Shown one piece after another: positions 25,795-35,464 of a stretch of 64,000 nucleotides of DNA (within the stretch, counting starts at the first letter, position 1; every line of letters starts with the position of its first letter). This DNA comes from M3007 sp044230315 (lineage in GTDB: Bacteria; Bacteroidota; Bacteroidia; Chitinophagales; Saprospiraceae). The stretch is taken from positions 1 through 64,000 of the forward strand of contig JBGARJ010000007.1 in assembly GCA_044230315.1 (NCBI GenBank). The letters run 5' to 3'. A program made the translations under genes and the position numbers. The notes below the pieces were generated by a model that searched no databases, was not told the origin of the DNA, and saw nothing but the letters and a program-made list of their open reading frames with translations.

Positions 25795-28700
25795 TTAATT
25801 CGCCAGCTTGCGGATGACCTCCATCGGCGCCACTCTACCGATCTGGATGCTCCAGGTGATGCGCCGCAAATAGTTATTCCCTCCCATTTCTTTATATACA
25901 TCGCGCAAGGGCTTGGCATTGACCATGGGGAAATAGATCTCCAGCCCGCCCTGTAAAAATTCCAGCATAAATCCGCCGCTCCACAGGAACTGGTCATGAA
26001 AGCGTTTTTCACTGCCTAAGGGGGTGGCATCGTCGTAAAAGCCCAGGTCGAAATACGGTTTAAGCGGAATCCCCAGCGGTAGGCGTTGCGGTAAATCTGC
26101 CTTGAGGTTGAGCGCAAGGATGAAGTTGTTGGAATTGCCGGTCCGCCCGGCATACGGCGAGCCAAAAGCATTTTTAAACCCGCCTTCCGTCTGACTCACC
26201 TGTTGCGAAAAGAACCCCTCGGCCTGTGAGCGGCCCAGGTACAGCTGGTCAAACCGGTAATCGTTGAATCCCTGCGGGTTGAGGGCAAACGAAGCCCGTG
26301 CGATATCATTGGACAGGCTATTTCCGGCCACGCTGCCGCGCTGGCGTTGGGTATTGATCAAAAAATACCCGGCAAATAAGCGGGCGGAGATTTTTCGCCT
26401 GGTCTGGTAATAAAACTGTTGTTTCCATTCTACCGACGCCCGCAGATAACGCGCCGGCTGATCGTCGGCTGCGCGGTAGTTTTGCCATTCCAGTGTGCCC
26501 GTCATTTCATAGGGATTGGGCAGCCGGTGCTGTTGAGCGAAATAACGGGCCTCATAAATCGTAGCATGTTGCCACGTTTTGCCCAGAAAACCCGTCGTGT
26601 CGTACCGGGCCTCCTCTTTTCCAATAACTAAGGTGCGCAACTGTATTTCGTGTTCGAACGACGGCGATTTACTGCGCAGTTCGGCGCGCACCATCGGCGC
26701 CAGCCGGTAAAAGCGGAGGTAATATGTATCGCCCCAATGATAGTCGTAGTCAAATGTTTTGGCGCCCAGCCCCAAAACCAACACCGGCACCCGGCCGCCG
26801 GGCAGAAAGCGGTACTTCAGATCGGCCAGGCCTGCAAATTGCCCGGAACCCAGCCCAAGCCCCGGCAAGAGAAAATACTGAAACCGGCGGGGCGGAAAAG
26901 GTGGATTGTACAACAACAGTCCCAGCATGGTTTTGTCGTAATTGTTCCATCCCGGCCAGGGAATCAACCCCACCGTACTGCGCGACGGGTTTTCCGCCGG
27001 CGTCAGCCATTTCACCCGCAGCGGCTCGAATCCCGGAAACAAACCGCTGGTCCGCCGGGTGTTGTTCTTCCGGTTCACATCGAGCGTATTGTGGCTGTAA
27101 TCCACCACGAAGCGGTCGACATCGGTCTCCGGGAAAAGCAAGGTATCGGTTCGGCCCGACATAGCCGGGTACCAGTGCGTCTGAACGGGCTGACCCTGGC
27201 GTAGCGCCGTCACACTAAACGGCGCCTGAAGGCTTCCGCGGTCTTTTAGGGTGAGCAAGAAACCGTCGGTACGCCGTTGCAAGTGAGTGAGCGCCACATC
27301 GAAGCGGCGGCGGGTTTGCATCGTTTGGAAAAACCATTCGGCCTCCAGGTTGGCTTCCTGCCAGGCCGCACGCACATCCTCCGGGTAGGGATGCCGGAAT
27401 TTCCAGCGCTCGTAATAATGCTGCATGGCATTGTCGAAACGGGCTTTGCCGATCGAGCGTTCGAGCCATTCCAGGCAAACGGCTGTCTTCATGTACACCT
27501 GGATGCCGTAGGCGATCGACCAAAAGTCGTCCGACGGGGAGTCGGGCGGCGTGTCGGCGCCTTGACGGGCCAGCATCAGGTACCCGTTCTCGGGGATCGA
27601 GCCCGATTCCGCCGTATTGAAGGCCCAATGCGGCAGCATATCGTCCCAGGTATCGCTGCCGTAATATTGCAGCATATAACGGTGTTCGTAATAGGAGTTG
27701 ATCCCTTCGTCCATCCACGGATGGTCGCGTTCGTTGCTGGCCAGGATGCCGTAGAACCAATTGTGACCCACCTCATGGGTGATGACATCATCGAGGCCTT
27801 TGGCGCTCGATTCATTGCCAATAACGGTGATCATCGGATACTCCATGCCACCGCCCGCACTCAGGGCGCTGTGTACGGCCGTGACCTGCGGCCAGGGGTA
27901 ATCACCCACATGCTGACTGTAAAATTCTACGGCGCGACGCACATAAAAGGCGCCTTTTTGCCACAGGTTGAAATCTTCGGCCGTGAACATGGCCCAGCAG
28001 TCTACCGTCCGGCCGCTGGCCAGGCGCGCAGTATCCTTCAGCACGAAAAACCGTTTGTCGGCAAACCAGGCAAAATCGTGCACCTTATCGGCCGTAAAAC
28101 GCAGTGTTTTGGTGGCAGCGGCAGAAGGCGGAAAGGGCGCCTTGTTGCTTTTTTCGATCGCTTTCGGATCGAGCAAATGGCTGCGGCGTTCTATCTCCGC
28201 CCGCGTTTCGGCCTCCTTTTGCTGCAAAAAGGTCCACTCCGACGCGGTTTGCAGCACACCGGTGGAGCCCACCACGTAATTCTCCGGCAAGGTGATGGTC
28301 ACATCATACGAACCGAACTCGGAATAGAATTCACCCATATCGAGGTATGGCATTGCGTGCCAGCCGCGGTTGTCGTAAACGGCGGGTTTAGGGTACCATT
28401 GCGTCATTTGATACGAGGTTTTCACATGCCCCAGCCGGGAAAAAGAAGCGGGAATCTTCAGAAAAAACGGCGTGCTGATCACCACCCGGCCATTGGGTGG
28501 AAGTGGTCGGGCGAGCTGGAGCACGGCAATGTCCGGATTGTCCGGTTCGCTTCGCCAGGCCACTCGTTGGCCATCGGCTGAGAAGTCGAGGTTTTTGAAA
28601 AAGCCCAGCGTGCTGTCGGGAGCAAAATAGAACCGCGCACTGCCTTCGCGCAGTTTTTGCCGGCAAAAGGCCGTGCTGCGGTTGGCATAGGCATTTGCCC

Positions 28701-28899
28701 AGAGGTGCATCCAAATTTCGCGCAGGGTATCAGGTGAATGGTTGATGTATTCCATCCCGATCTGAGCCTCCAGCGTATGCTCCCGGTCGTTGAGGGTGGC
28801 CTGAATCGTATAATGCACCTCTTGTTGGAAGTAGGGTGTTTGCGCAACCAAACCGGAAGTTTGGGCTAAAAGAGCCAAAACCAGGGCAAATCGGACCAT
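25795..28899 (-). CDS. Secreted M1 family metallopeptidase (aminopeptidase N-like)
   Basis: A signal peptide (MVRFALVLALLAQTSGLVAQ) precedes an M1 beta-domain. The catalytic domain contains GGMEYPMITVIG (GxMEN-like exopeptidase motif with Tyr instead of Asn) and the zinc site HEVGHNWFYGILASNERDHP, where HExxH is followed after 18 residues by Glu (WMDEGIN). A Tyr in the following VYMKTAVCLEWLE region is a candidate transition-state residue. The C-terminal 400 residues are beta-rich and resemble a membrane or outer-membrane-associated region. At 1034 residues it is a large Bacteroidota M1 variant, probably exported. Confidence 0.9.
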   Translation of the reverse strand: MVRFALVLALLAQTSGLVAQTPYFQQEVHYTIQATLNDREHTLEAQIGMEYINHSPDTLREIWMHLWANAYANRSTAFCRQKLREGSARFYFAPDSTLGFFKNLDFSADGQRVAWRSEPDNPDIAVLQLARPLPPNGRVVISTPFFLKIPASFSRLGHVKTSYQMTQWYPKPAVYDNRGWHAMPYLDMGEFYSEFGSYDVTITLPENYVVGSTGVLQTASEWTFLQQKEAETRAEIERRSHLLDPKAIEKSNKAPFPPSAAATKTLRFTADKVHDFAWFADKRFFVLKDTARLASGRTVDCWAMFTAEDFNLWQKGAFYVRRAVEFYSQHVGDYPWPQVTAVHSALSAGGGMEYPMITVIGNESSAKGLDDVITHEVGHNWFYGILASNERDHPWMDEGINSYYEHRYMLQYYGSDTWDDMLPHWAFNTAESGSIPENGYLMLARQGADTPPDSPSDDFWSIAYGIQVYMKTAVCLEWLERSIGKARFDNAMQHYYERWKFRHPYPEDVRAAWQEANLEAEWFFQTMQTRRRFDVALTHLQRRTDGFLLTLKDRGSLQAPFSVTALRQGQPVQTHWYPAMSGRTDTLLFPETDVDRFVVDYSHNTLDVNRKNNTRRTSGLFPGFEPLRVKWLTPAENPSRSTVGLIPWPGWNNYDKTMLGLLLYNPPFPPRRFQYFLLPGLGLGSGQFAGLADLKYRFLPGGRVPVLVLGLGAKTFDYDYHWGDTYYLRFYRLAPMVRAELRSKSPSFEHEIQLRTLVIGKEEARYDTTGFLGKTWQHATIYEARYFAQQHRLPNPYEMTGTLEWQNYRAADDQPARYLRASVEWKQQFYYQTRRKISARLFAGYFLINTQRQRGSVAGNSLSNDIARASFALNPQGFNDYRFDQLYLGRSQAEGFFSQQVSQTEGGFKNAFGSPYAGRTGNSNNFILALNLKADLPQRLPLGIPLKPYFDLGFYDDATPLGSEKRFHDQFLWSGGFMLEFLQGGLEIYFPMVNAKPLRDVYKEMGGNNYLRRITWSIQIGRVAPMEVIRKLAN

Positions 28900-28944
28900 A
28901 GCAAAGAATTGGACAAAAAACCTGAACAGGAATATTCCCGGGCG

Positions 28945-30729
28945 CTATTTTAAAAACAATACGCCGTTTAGATTTTGCATTTTCAGCTCCGTCGCGTCAA
29001 ATCGGGCTTCCTGCACAAACAACCGCGCAACTGAATTTTTGCCCCGTAAATTGATAACCCGAACGCTATCCTGCAAATCGTAGTACGCTTCAGGAGCGGC
29101 TGTCCATTGGCGCATGGGCGACATCAGGCTAAACGAATCGGCAACGGTTTTATCGTCGGCGCTCATCAGAATAAGTGCGTCGCCTTTCTCCGATAAAAAG
29201 ACCCGTGATTTGGAATCCTTACGCCGGCCCAATTCGTACAACTCCAGCCGGAAAAAACGGCGGAACCCGGATATATCGCCGCTGAATTGCTTGGAATTGG
29301 AGGGATAAACTGCTACAAACCGATTGTGTTTCAAACCGAAAACACCGTCGTTGATCTGCAACCAGTGCGCAATACTATCGGTGCGGGCAGTGGAGTATTT
29401 TTCTTCCTGCACAGGAGCGATCTGCTCCAGGGGCACCGGGAACCAGGAATCGAGTTCCGACAGATCACCCCGCTGCTCTAAAAAGACCAGGCAGGAAAAT
29501 ATCCGGGAAGCCACCTCTTGCGGAACGGGCGTTCCGCCTTGTTTGAGTTTGTCCCCTTCGAACCGGTCATTTTCGGTCAGCAAGCGGTGTAAGATAGCGA
29601 CCTGGTTGCGCCGGGCCACCTCAAAGGCACTGAAGGGCCCCAACACAGCTACCAGGACAAATGCACTCAGCGAAATCGGGATAAACTTGATGTTGTCCGA
29701 TTTTGACCACAAAAAATAACCGCACACCACCAGCAGCCAAACGCCGGCGTGGGCAACAAAAAACCGCTCTTCGGTGATGCCGTAATCCACGATCCGCCGG
29801 CCGATGGCCACAAAAAGCAGACCCACCATTGGCAATAAAACCCACCAGAACCAGCGGCGATAAGCATGCACGGTTTTGCTATCGGTTTGATTGGGCAACA
29901 TATAGTTGATCAGGTAGGTAAAAATACCGGCCACGGAAAAGCCAAGCACCAGCGACGCCACCCAGCCTTTAGGCAAGGTCCATGTTGCGAGAATTTTGAC
30001 GGAGTACGCGTATAAGATGAGAAAGTACAAGCCCACGATCGGGATCAGAATATACTGGCAGAGGTTTTTAAAAACAATGTTGTAGGCTTTCTCCTGTTCA
30101 TCAAACTCGAACGCTGCCGGGAAATGATACAGGAAAAAAGCGGTGTTGAAGATGCCCGCCAGCAGCACAAACAAGTGGGCGTAAATTTTCTGGTCAATTC
30201 CCAGGTTAAACAGTTCATTAATAGCCAGTATGGCGAGCGCCAGCCCGGAGAACAGGATCCCGCTGTACACGGCGCCCACGATAAAATTGGCAAAGAGGCG
30301 CTTGTTGAACTCCCAAAAATCGGCCACCGGCCACCGGTTGAGGTAGGGTGCGAAGGCCACGGCCAAGTGCGCCACGGCCAGCAGTGCCATGTACCGGGGC
30401 AGGTGTATCCTTTCCAATGCCTGCGCCTTCAGGTCAAACACAAAATAATATGCGACCAGTAAGGCCAGGGCCAGGGCCTGCAAGCCCCAATTGCGCAGCC
30501 GGTTCCACCTGCGCGATTCGGCAAATACGGTAAACGCCGTGCACAAGGCCAGGCCTATTTGGGCCATCATCCAGACTTTGACGAGCGGATCGCCATCGCC
30601 ACCGCCTTTGTTTTCAATCAGGACCATCACAGCAGCAACGCCGGTGAAAGCGCAGAACATGGTAGCCGGGAAGCGCACGCAGGCGGCTATGAAAGCCTGC
30701 GCCAAAAAAGATAACGATGGTAGTTTCAT
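28945..30729 (-). CDS. DUF4153 multi-pass membrane protein
   Basis: This 594-residue protein has about ten to twelve N-terminal membrane helices and a soluble C-terminal domain of about 200 residues. The segment FIVGAVYSGILFSGLALAIL, followed by a FNL.ID.KIY loop, is characteristic of DUF4153 proteins of Bacteroidota. Biochemical role is unknown. It is divergent from the small secreted protein at 30843. Confidence 0.8.
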   Translation of the reverse strand: MKLPSLSFLAQAFIAACVRFPATMFCAFTGVAAVMVLIENKGGGDGDPLVKVWMMAQIGLALCTAFTVFAESRRWNRLRNWGLQALALALLVAYYFVFDLKAQALERIHLPRYMALLAVAHLAVAFAPYLNRWPVADFWEFNKRLFANFIVGAVYSGILFSGLALAILAINELFNLGIDQKIYAHLFVLLAGIFNTAFFLYHFPAAFEFDEQEKAYNIVFKNLCQYILIPIVGLYFLILYAYSVKILATWTLPKGWVASLVLGFSVAGIFTYLINYMLPNQTDSKTVHAYRRWFWWVLLPMVGLLFVAIGRRIVDYGITEERFFVAHAGVWLLVVCGYFLWSKSDNIKFIPISLSAFVLVAVLGPFSAFEVARRNQVAILHRLLTENDRFEGDKLKQGGTPVPQEVASRIFSCLVFLEQRGDLSELDSWFPVPLEQIAPVQEEKYSTARTDSIAHWLQINDGVFGLKHNRFVAVYPSNSKQFSGDISGFRRFFRLELYELGRRKDSKSRVFLSEKGDALILMSADDKTVADSFSLMSPMRQWTAAPEAYYDLQDSVRVINLRGKNSVARLFVQEARFDATELKMQNLNGVLFLK

Positions 30730-30842
30730 ACGAATTAAGATGTGGTTTCAGACCTGCCGGTTTTACAAGCCGGCGGAAAAATAGGCAATTTGACGGCGCC
30801 TTGGGTTTGTTGGCTATTTTTGCCGCACAAATTCGACCAGGC

Positions 30843-31394
30843 ATGTACAAATTCTTGCTGCTCTGTGGCTTTTGGGCAGGCTGCTGTCAACTCCTCCCTG
30901 CGCAAAACCCCGACACCCTGGCTTTTCCGGCTGCTTGGGTGGGCGATTGGCATGGCACGCTCGACATTTTCAACGCCAAGGGTAAAGTTCAGTCGGTACC
31001 GATGTGGGTGGAGATCCACAAAATCGACACTTCCGCCAACGGGCGCTACACGTTTGGTCTGGTGTATGGGTCAAAAGAGCAGGATTGGCGGCCGTACGAG
31101 TTGGTGCCCGTCAAACCCGAAGCGGGGCTCTGGCAAGTAGATGAAAAGAACAGTATCGTGATGGAGAGCTATCTGCGCGGGCCAAAATTGCTGTGCTGGT
31201 TTACGGTCGGGGGGAATCGAATCCTTTGCACCTATGAAAAACGCGGCGCCGAACTGCTTTTTGAAGTGTACTCGGGCGCCGAAACACCGGCCAGTACCAC
31301 GGGCAATACCAAGCAGGGCGAGGAAGACATTCCGGAAGTAAAAACCTATCCGTTCAGCGTCTTTCAACGGGCGGTGCTCACCCTGGATCATTAA
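30843..31394 (+). CDS. Secreted protein of unknown function
   Basis: ATG 30843 is chosen because it starts a signal peptide (MYKFLLLCGFWAGCCQLLPAQ). Upstream in-frame codons to 30717 overlap the divergent gene and are not signal-like. The mature domain (about 160 residues) begins with FPAAWVGDWHGTLDIF, reminiscent of small lipocalin-like beta-barrels that open with a W-x-G-x-W element, but I cannot name the family. It is 12 bp upstream of the metal-dependent hydrolase gene. Confidence 0.65.
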   Translation: MYKFLLLCGFWAGCCQLLPAQNPDTLAFPAAWVGDWHGTLDIFNAKGKVQSVPMWVEIHKIDTSANGRYTFGLVYGSKEQDWRPYELVPVKPEAGLWQVDEKNSIVMESYLRGPKLLCWFTVGGNRILCTYEKRGAELLFEVYSGAETPASTTGNTKQGEEDIPEVKTYPFSVFQRAVLTLDH

Positions 31395-31406
31395 CAGTCA
31401 ATTGGT

Positions 31407-32660
31407 ATGGATTCACTGACGCAAATCGTTCTTGGCGCTGCTTGTGGCGAAGCCGTGGCGGGTCGCAAATTGGGCAACCGCGCCCTGCTCTGGGGAGCCG
31501 TAGGAGGCACTATCCCCGATCTCGATGTCATGGCCGAGTTTTTTACCAACCGGATGAACGCCATGGCGTTTCACCGGGGTTTCATGCACTCTTTTCTTTT
31601 TGCAGCCCTGGCACCCTGGTTACTGGCCTTGCTGGCCCGGTGGTTTTATGGCCAGGGCGTGTATCAATTGCGCGGATACAAGGCCATAGCCATGCTGATC
31701 TGGTTGATTTTCTTTCTGGGTGCCGCCGCAGGGATCAACGCCATTCCAATCATTCTGAACGGCCAGTTGAGTTGGTATATGTTCTTACCTACCCTGCTGC
31801 TGGGCGCCTGGTTTACCTGGAAATTGTGGAACGACTACTGGAAACGCGATTTTGCATCGGTACAAGCACCTTACGGTACCTGGGTATCCCTGTTTTTTTG
31901 GAGTATTTTTACACACCCAATCCTCGACTGTTTTACCAATTGGGGGACGCAGGTCTGGCAGCCATTTGCCGATACACGGATACAGTGGACCACCGTGTCG
32001 GTCGTCGATCCGGTGTACACGGTACCATTCGGGCTCCTGCTTATCGCTGCGGCGCGTTTCGACCGCAGCGCCCGCCTCCGTATACTGCTCACCTGGGTGG
32101 GCATACTGTGGGGTTGCGGCTACCTGGGTTATACGTACTGGCACAAGCAACGGGCCAATGCGCTACTGGAGTCCGCCCTTCAGGCCAGAAACATCGCCTA
32201 CCAGCGCTATATGACCGGCCCGACCATCCTGAACAATATCGTCTGGTATGGGGTGGCAGAAAGCGATACAGCTTATTATTTCAGCCAAATGGGATTTAAC
32301 GATTGCCGGCCGGGTTTTGACAAATTTTCGGTGTTGCCCAAAAATCACCAGCTGCTCGATGGCATCCCGGCCGACGACCCCACCCAAAAATTCATCCGGT
32401 GGTTTACCAATGGGTATTACGATGTGTTGCCCTATCACGGCGACACAATTCAGGTCAACGATCTGCGGTTCGGCCTGGCCGGCGATACCCTGCAGAACAG
32501 GAATTACATTTTCCCTTTTCTCCTGTATAAGAACAAGCAAAACCGCTGGGAACTCTACCAGCACAACCGCTCGCCGCAGAATCCGGCGGCATTCAAAAAA
32601 CTATTCGGCGAGCTTTGGCAACGGATCAAAGGACAACCCTGCAGCACGGAAACCCGATAA
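31407..32660 (+). CDS. YdjM-type membrane-bound metal-dependent hydrolase
   Basis: This protein belongs to the LexA-binding inner-membrane-associated hydrolase family (YdjM/YfhO-type). The N-terminal domain has MDSLTQIVLGAACGEAVAGR, IPDLDVM and MAFHRGFMHSFLFA. The Asp pair and the HRGFxHS motif are the expected metal ligands. Several membrane helices follow, with TNWGTQVWQPFADTRIQW as another conserved family segment, and the C-terminal 150 residues are soluble. Length is 417 residues. The physiological substrate is not established for most members. Confidence 0.88.
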   Translation: MDSLTQIVLGAACGEAVAGRKLGNRALLWGAVGGTIPDLDVMAEFFTNRMNAMAFHRGFMHSFLFAALAPWLLALLARWFYGQGVYQLRGYKAIAMLIWLIFFLGAAAGINAIPIILNGQLSWYMFLPTLLLGAWFTWKLWNDYWKRDFASVQAPYGTWVSLFFWSIFTHPILDCFTNWGTQVWQPFADTRIQWTTVSVVDPVYTVPFGLLLIAAARFDRSARLRILLTWVGILWGCGYLGYTYWHKQRANALLESALQARNIAYQRYMTGPTILNNIVWYGVAESDTAYYFSQMGFNDCRPGFDKFSVLPKNHQLLDGIPADDPTQKFIRWFTNGYYDVLPYHGDTIQVNDLRFGLAGDTLQNRNYIFPFLLYKNKQNRWELYQHNRSPQNPAAFKKLFGELWQRIKGQPCSTETR

Positions 32661-32703
32661 ACTGCGGATTACATCAAACACCGCCACCGGCAACTGAAAT
32701 AAC

Positions 32704-33567
32704 ATGAAGCAACGAGCGATAACGGCATTCTTTTTTGCAGCGGCTATGCTGGCGGGCATTTATGGCGGCAAATCCGCTTTTTTCCTCCTGTTCGGGGTAA
32801 TAACGGCCGGTTGTCTGTGGGAACTGGCCGGCTTGCTGTTTGCCGCACCGGAGGTACACCTGAAAACACGAAAATGGATCGCTGCTGCAACCGGTGTGGT
32901 CGCGTACGGATGGATCGGATGGACCTTATTGTTTTACCCGGATACCCCGGTTCTGTCGGGAGGGCTGCCGCCTTCACAGGTTTTGAAGGCAATAGGGTTG
33001 ATGACGGTAGCCCTCGGGCTACTGGCAGGTCTGTTGTTTTGCCTGGAATTGCTGTTGGCCGCCATGAGGCCGTTCTCCCAAATCGGCCATTATCTGGTGG
33101 GTGTTTTTTACGTCGTACTGCCATTAGCGCTCCTGATATCCATGAGTTGCATCGGCAATACCTACCACCCCAACCGGGTTTTTGGGCTGCTTTGGCTTGT
33201 TTGGACCAACGATACCCTGGCGTATCTGGTTGGGTCGCGCTGGGGTAAAACCAAACTGTTCGAACGCATTTCGCCAAAAAAAACCTGGGAAGGCACCTTG
33301 GGCGGGATAGTCGGCACTATTCTCATGGCGTGGGGAACAGGGCAATTGTTGCCCGATTTTCAACCCACCCAATGGCTGGCCCTGGGAGCCGTGGTGAGTA
33401 TTTTCGGGACGATTGGCGATCTGGTGGAAAGTATGCTAAAACGCAGTGTTGGGGTGAAAGATTCGGGCCGTCTTTTCCCAGGTCATGGCGGTTTTCTCGA
33501 CCGGTTCGACGCCTTTTTATTTATGCTTCCTTTTGCCTGGCTGGCTGTAGTGCTAGCCGGCGGTTAG
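32704..33567 (+). CDS. cdsA: Phosphatidate cytidylyltransferase
   Basis: This enzyme makes CDP-diacylglycerol from phosphatidic acid and CTP in the inner membrane, the entry to phospholipid synthesis. It has 287 residues and seven to eight membrane helices. The family signature is near the C-terminus: LKRSVGVKDSGRLFPGHGGF followed by LDRFDAFLF. The upstream NDTLAYLVGSRWGKTKLF with SPKKTWEG is also typical and holds the conserved Asp residues for metal and CTP binding. Confidence 0.96.
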   Translation: MKQRAITAFFFAAAMLAGIYGGKSAFFLLFGVITAGCLWELAGLLFAAPEVHLKTRKWIAAATGVVAYGWIGWTLLFYPDTPVLSGGLPPSQVLKAIGLMTVALGLLAGLLFCLELLLAAMRPFSQIGHYLVGVFYVVLPLALLISMSCIGNTYHPNRVFGLLWLVWTNDTLAYLVGSRWGKTKLFERISPKKTWEGTLGGIVGTILMAWGTGQLLPDFQPTQWLALGAVVSIFGTIGDLVESMLKRSVGVKDSGRLFPGHGGFLDRFDAFLFMLPFAWLAVVLAGG

Positions 33568-33572
33568 CATGA

Positions 33573-34178
33573 TCAACGGCGCAGTTTTCTCCGCCACTCC
33601 ACATAGCCCATAATGGCAAGCGCCAGAAATACGGCGTATTGCACGCCGGTAAAAACAAAACCTTTTATAAAATAGAGCGGGATGGACGCGATATTGGTCA
33701 TGATCCACCACAGCCAGTTTTCCAGTTTTTTGCGGGTCATCAGCAGCATACCCGTATAAGCCGTAGCCGAGGCAAAGGCATCTGCCGCCGGGACGGTGCT
33801 ATCGGTCCAATGGGATAACACCTCGTACAGGACCACCCAACACAGGCCGAAAAAAGCCAGGCTGTTGATCCACTCGCGCCGGGTGGATCGGGTGATATGC
33901 AAAATTGTCTGCCCCTCCTGTTTTCGCGCCCACATGGCCCATCCAACCAAACTCATGACCGTATAATAAAAATTGACCCCGGCTTCGGCATAAAGCCCGG
34001 CCACGTAACTGAGGTAGATGTAGATGGTGGTGTTAATCAGCCCGGTCGGGTACACCCAGATGTGTTCCTTTCGGGAAAAGATCACACTGGCGATACCGAA
34101 GAAGACCGCGACATATTCGAGGGCAGTGGTGGCCCAGAGCCCTTCCAGCAGCCGCTGCCAGATTTCAGATAAGGTCAT
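33573..34178 (-). CDS. pnuC: Nicotinamide riboside transporter PnuC-like
   Basis: This is an inner membrane facilitator for nicotinamide riboside or a related vitamin. It is 201 residues with seven helices of the SWEET-like PnuC fold. Characteristic segments are EYVAVFFGIASVIFSRKEHI, WVYPTGLINTTIYIYL, YAEAGVNFYYTVMSLVGWAMW and the C-terminal WLWWIMTNIASIPLYFIKG. PnuC paralogues can carry thiamine or riboflavin. No linked salvage gene or riboswitch is visible, so the substrate is inferred from the family only. It converges on cdsA with 5 bp between the stops. Confidence 0.9.
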   Translation of the reverse strand: MTLSEIWQRLLEGLWATTALEYVAVFFGIASVIFSRKEHIWVYPTGLINTTIYIYLSYVAGLYAEAGVNFYYTVMSLVGWAMWARKQEGQTILHITRSTRREWINSLAFFGLCWVVLYEVLSHWTDSTVPAADAFASATAYTGMLLMTRKKLENWLWWIMTNIASIPLYFIKGFVFTGVQYAVFLALAIMGYVEWRRKLRR

Positions 34179-34200
34179 AACAGATCGTTAACCGGTTGTG

Positions 34201-34240
34201 CAGGCATGTTTGGGGTCCGCAAAGAAATTCCAAAAATGCG
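34201..34240. repeat. Decayed short copy of the AACATG palindromic repeat (possible)
   Basis: GCATGTTTGGGGTCCGC followed by AATTCCAAAAATGC aligns with the 42-bp short repeats at 35376 and 42628 with several mismatches, and keeps the inverted ends only partly. It is reported as a possible degenerate copy. Confidence 0.35.
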
Positions 34241-34253
34241 TGATCAACCTGGC

Positions 34254-34296
34254 AAAAATAGCAAAGCCTTCCGCTGCACAACAGCAACGGAAGGCT
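34254..34296 (-). terminator. Terminator of the small Gly-Gly leader peptide gene
   Basis: On the minus strand AGCCTTCCG (+CTG after a two-base bulge) pairs with (CAG) CGGAAGGCT around a short loop (34265-34296) and is followed by TTTGCTATTTTT. It lies about 25 bp downstream of the peptide gene stop. Confidence 0.65.
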
Positions 34297-34318
34297 CCGG
34301 TAATACACGATGAAAATC

Positions 34319-34528
34319 TTATTGCGGAATGGTACCTCCACAGCTCGAATTCCAGGTGAAAACCTGGTCGAACTGCTTGGACCCACTCTTACCGCCTTCA
34401 ACGCGGACCATCTCGTCTTTATCCAGTACGGTTACCGATTCCTGGATTGTATCAAGCTGGCTCTTCGTATTTTCCGGCTGATTTTTATTCGTGGATTCGT
34501 CGGTCTTTTTTGAAAAAAATGGAAACAT
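34319..34528 (-). CDS. Small peptide with Gly-Gly leader (RiPP precursor-like)
   Basis: This peptide is 69 residues. The N-terminal 46 residues are charged and helical and end in DEMVRVEGG, a double-glycine type leader end (Gly45-Gly46). The remaining 23 residues (KSGSKQFDQVFTWNSSCGGTIPQ split as KSGSKQFDQV and FTWNSSCGGTIPQ) form a Ser/Thr/Cys-containing core. This resembles Bacteroidota peptide precursors secreted by C39-peptidase ABC transporters. No modification enzyme or transporter is linked in the window, so the call rests on the leader pattern alone. Its own terminator supports a real gene. Confidence 0.45.
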   Translation of the reverse strand: MFPFFSKKTDESTNKNQPENTKSQLDTIQESVTVLDKDEMVRVEGGKSGSKQFDQVFTWNSSCGGTIPQ

Positions 34529-34780
34529 AGGCCTTGGCTCAACCTTTTGTGTACCCCAAAGGTAGGGGGTTTTTCCGAATCGTCAAGGATGCGGTCGGTT
34601 TTTTGTAGGTTAGGCGTCAAAATAAAGGTAATCGGTCGGTTGGGACGCAATTTTGTGCAGCCGGCCTTTTCCCGCTCCGGTGGCGCACTTGGCCGCATTC
34701 AGCAAACCTTTTTCCGTGTTGAGCAGGTTTTTTTTCTGCAACAATACATTTTCATCTTAATTTCAGCCAATCAATAAGTT

Positions 34781-35377
34781 ATGAAAACGATTCTCTTACA
34801 TATGCTGTTCGTGCCGGCCTGGATTTTGACCGGGATAGCCGGTTTAAATTCTGACGCAGGACATACGGTTCAGGGCCAACCTGAAAATAAAGTCTACCGT
34901 GGATACGACGGCCTCCTTCAATTCAAATCGAATGCGCCGCTGGAAGTGATCGAAGCGAAAAGCGATAAACTCCGCGGCGTGGTCGACCCCGGTACCCAAT
35001 CCTTCGCCTGGTCGGTGGATATCATTTCTTTCCAGGGCTTCAACAGTCCCTTGCAGCGGGAGCATTTCAACGAAAATTACCTGGAAAGCAGTCGCTACCC
35101 GAAAGCGACCTTTACCGGGAAGATCATTGAAAAGATCGATTTCGACAAGGATGGCGTATTTTCCGTTCGGGCCAAAGGCAAACTCCTGATTCACGGGGTG
35201 GAACAAGAACGGATCATAAAAGGAAAAATCGAAATCCGGGGTCGTAAATTGCGGATTCAAGCCAGTTTCATCGTTCCCCTGACGGACCACGACATTACCA
35301 TACCAAAAATTGTACACCAAAAAATAGCGGAAGAAATCGCGGTGACCGTCGATGCGCTGTTGGTCGCAGCCAATTAG
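34781..35377 (+). CDS. YceI-like family protein
   Basis: This is a secreted beta-barrel lipid-binding protein. It has an N-terminal signal peptide-like segment (MKTILLHMLFVPAWILTGIAG) and the YceI core: LQFKSNAPLEVIEAKSDKLR, WSVDIISFQGFNSPLQREHF, YPKATFTGKI and KLLIHGVEQERIIKGKI. Length is 198 residues. YceI proteins bind polyisoprenoids or other lipids. The exact ligand here is unknown. It is followed by a short palindromic repeat and the sensor kinase. Confidence 0.9.
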   Translation: MKTILLHMLFVPAWILTGIAGLNSDAGHTVQGQPENKVYRGYDGLLQFKSNAPLEVIEAKSDKLRGVVDPGTQSFAWSVDIISFQGFNSPLQREHFNENYLESSRYPKATFTGKIIEKIDFDKDGVFSVRAKGKLLIHGVEQERIIKGKIEIRGRKLRIQASFIVPLTDHDITIPKIVHQKIAEEIAVTVDALLVAAN

Positions 35378-35417
35378 AACAGGCTTGGAGCCCAGTGATG
35401 AAAATCCATACATGTTC
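35376..35417. repeat. Short 42-bp form of the AACATG palindromic repeat, degenerate
   Basis: It runs from AGAACAGGCTTGGAGCCC to AATCCATACATGTTC. It matches the reverse complement of the 42-bp copy at 42628-42669 with mismatches in one arm. It begins at the stop codon of the YceI gene, so it may lie in its 3' end. Confidence 0.65.
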
Positions 35418-35464
35418 CTGGTCCCGGCCAGTTCTTCCAAAAATTTAGTCAAATTACAACAGAC

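Noticed and set aside
27277..28581. 434-codon plus-strand frame opposite the M1 peptidase gene
   Set aside because: Antisense to a gene with an intact zinc-binding motif; no domain, no promoter.
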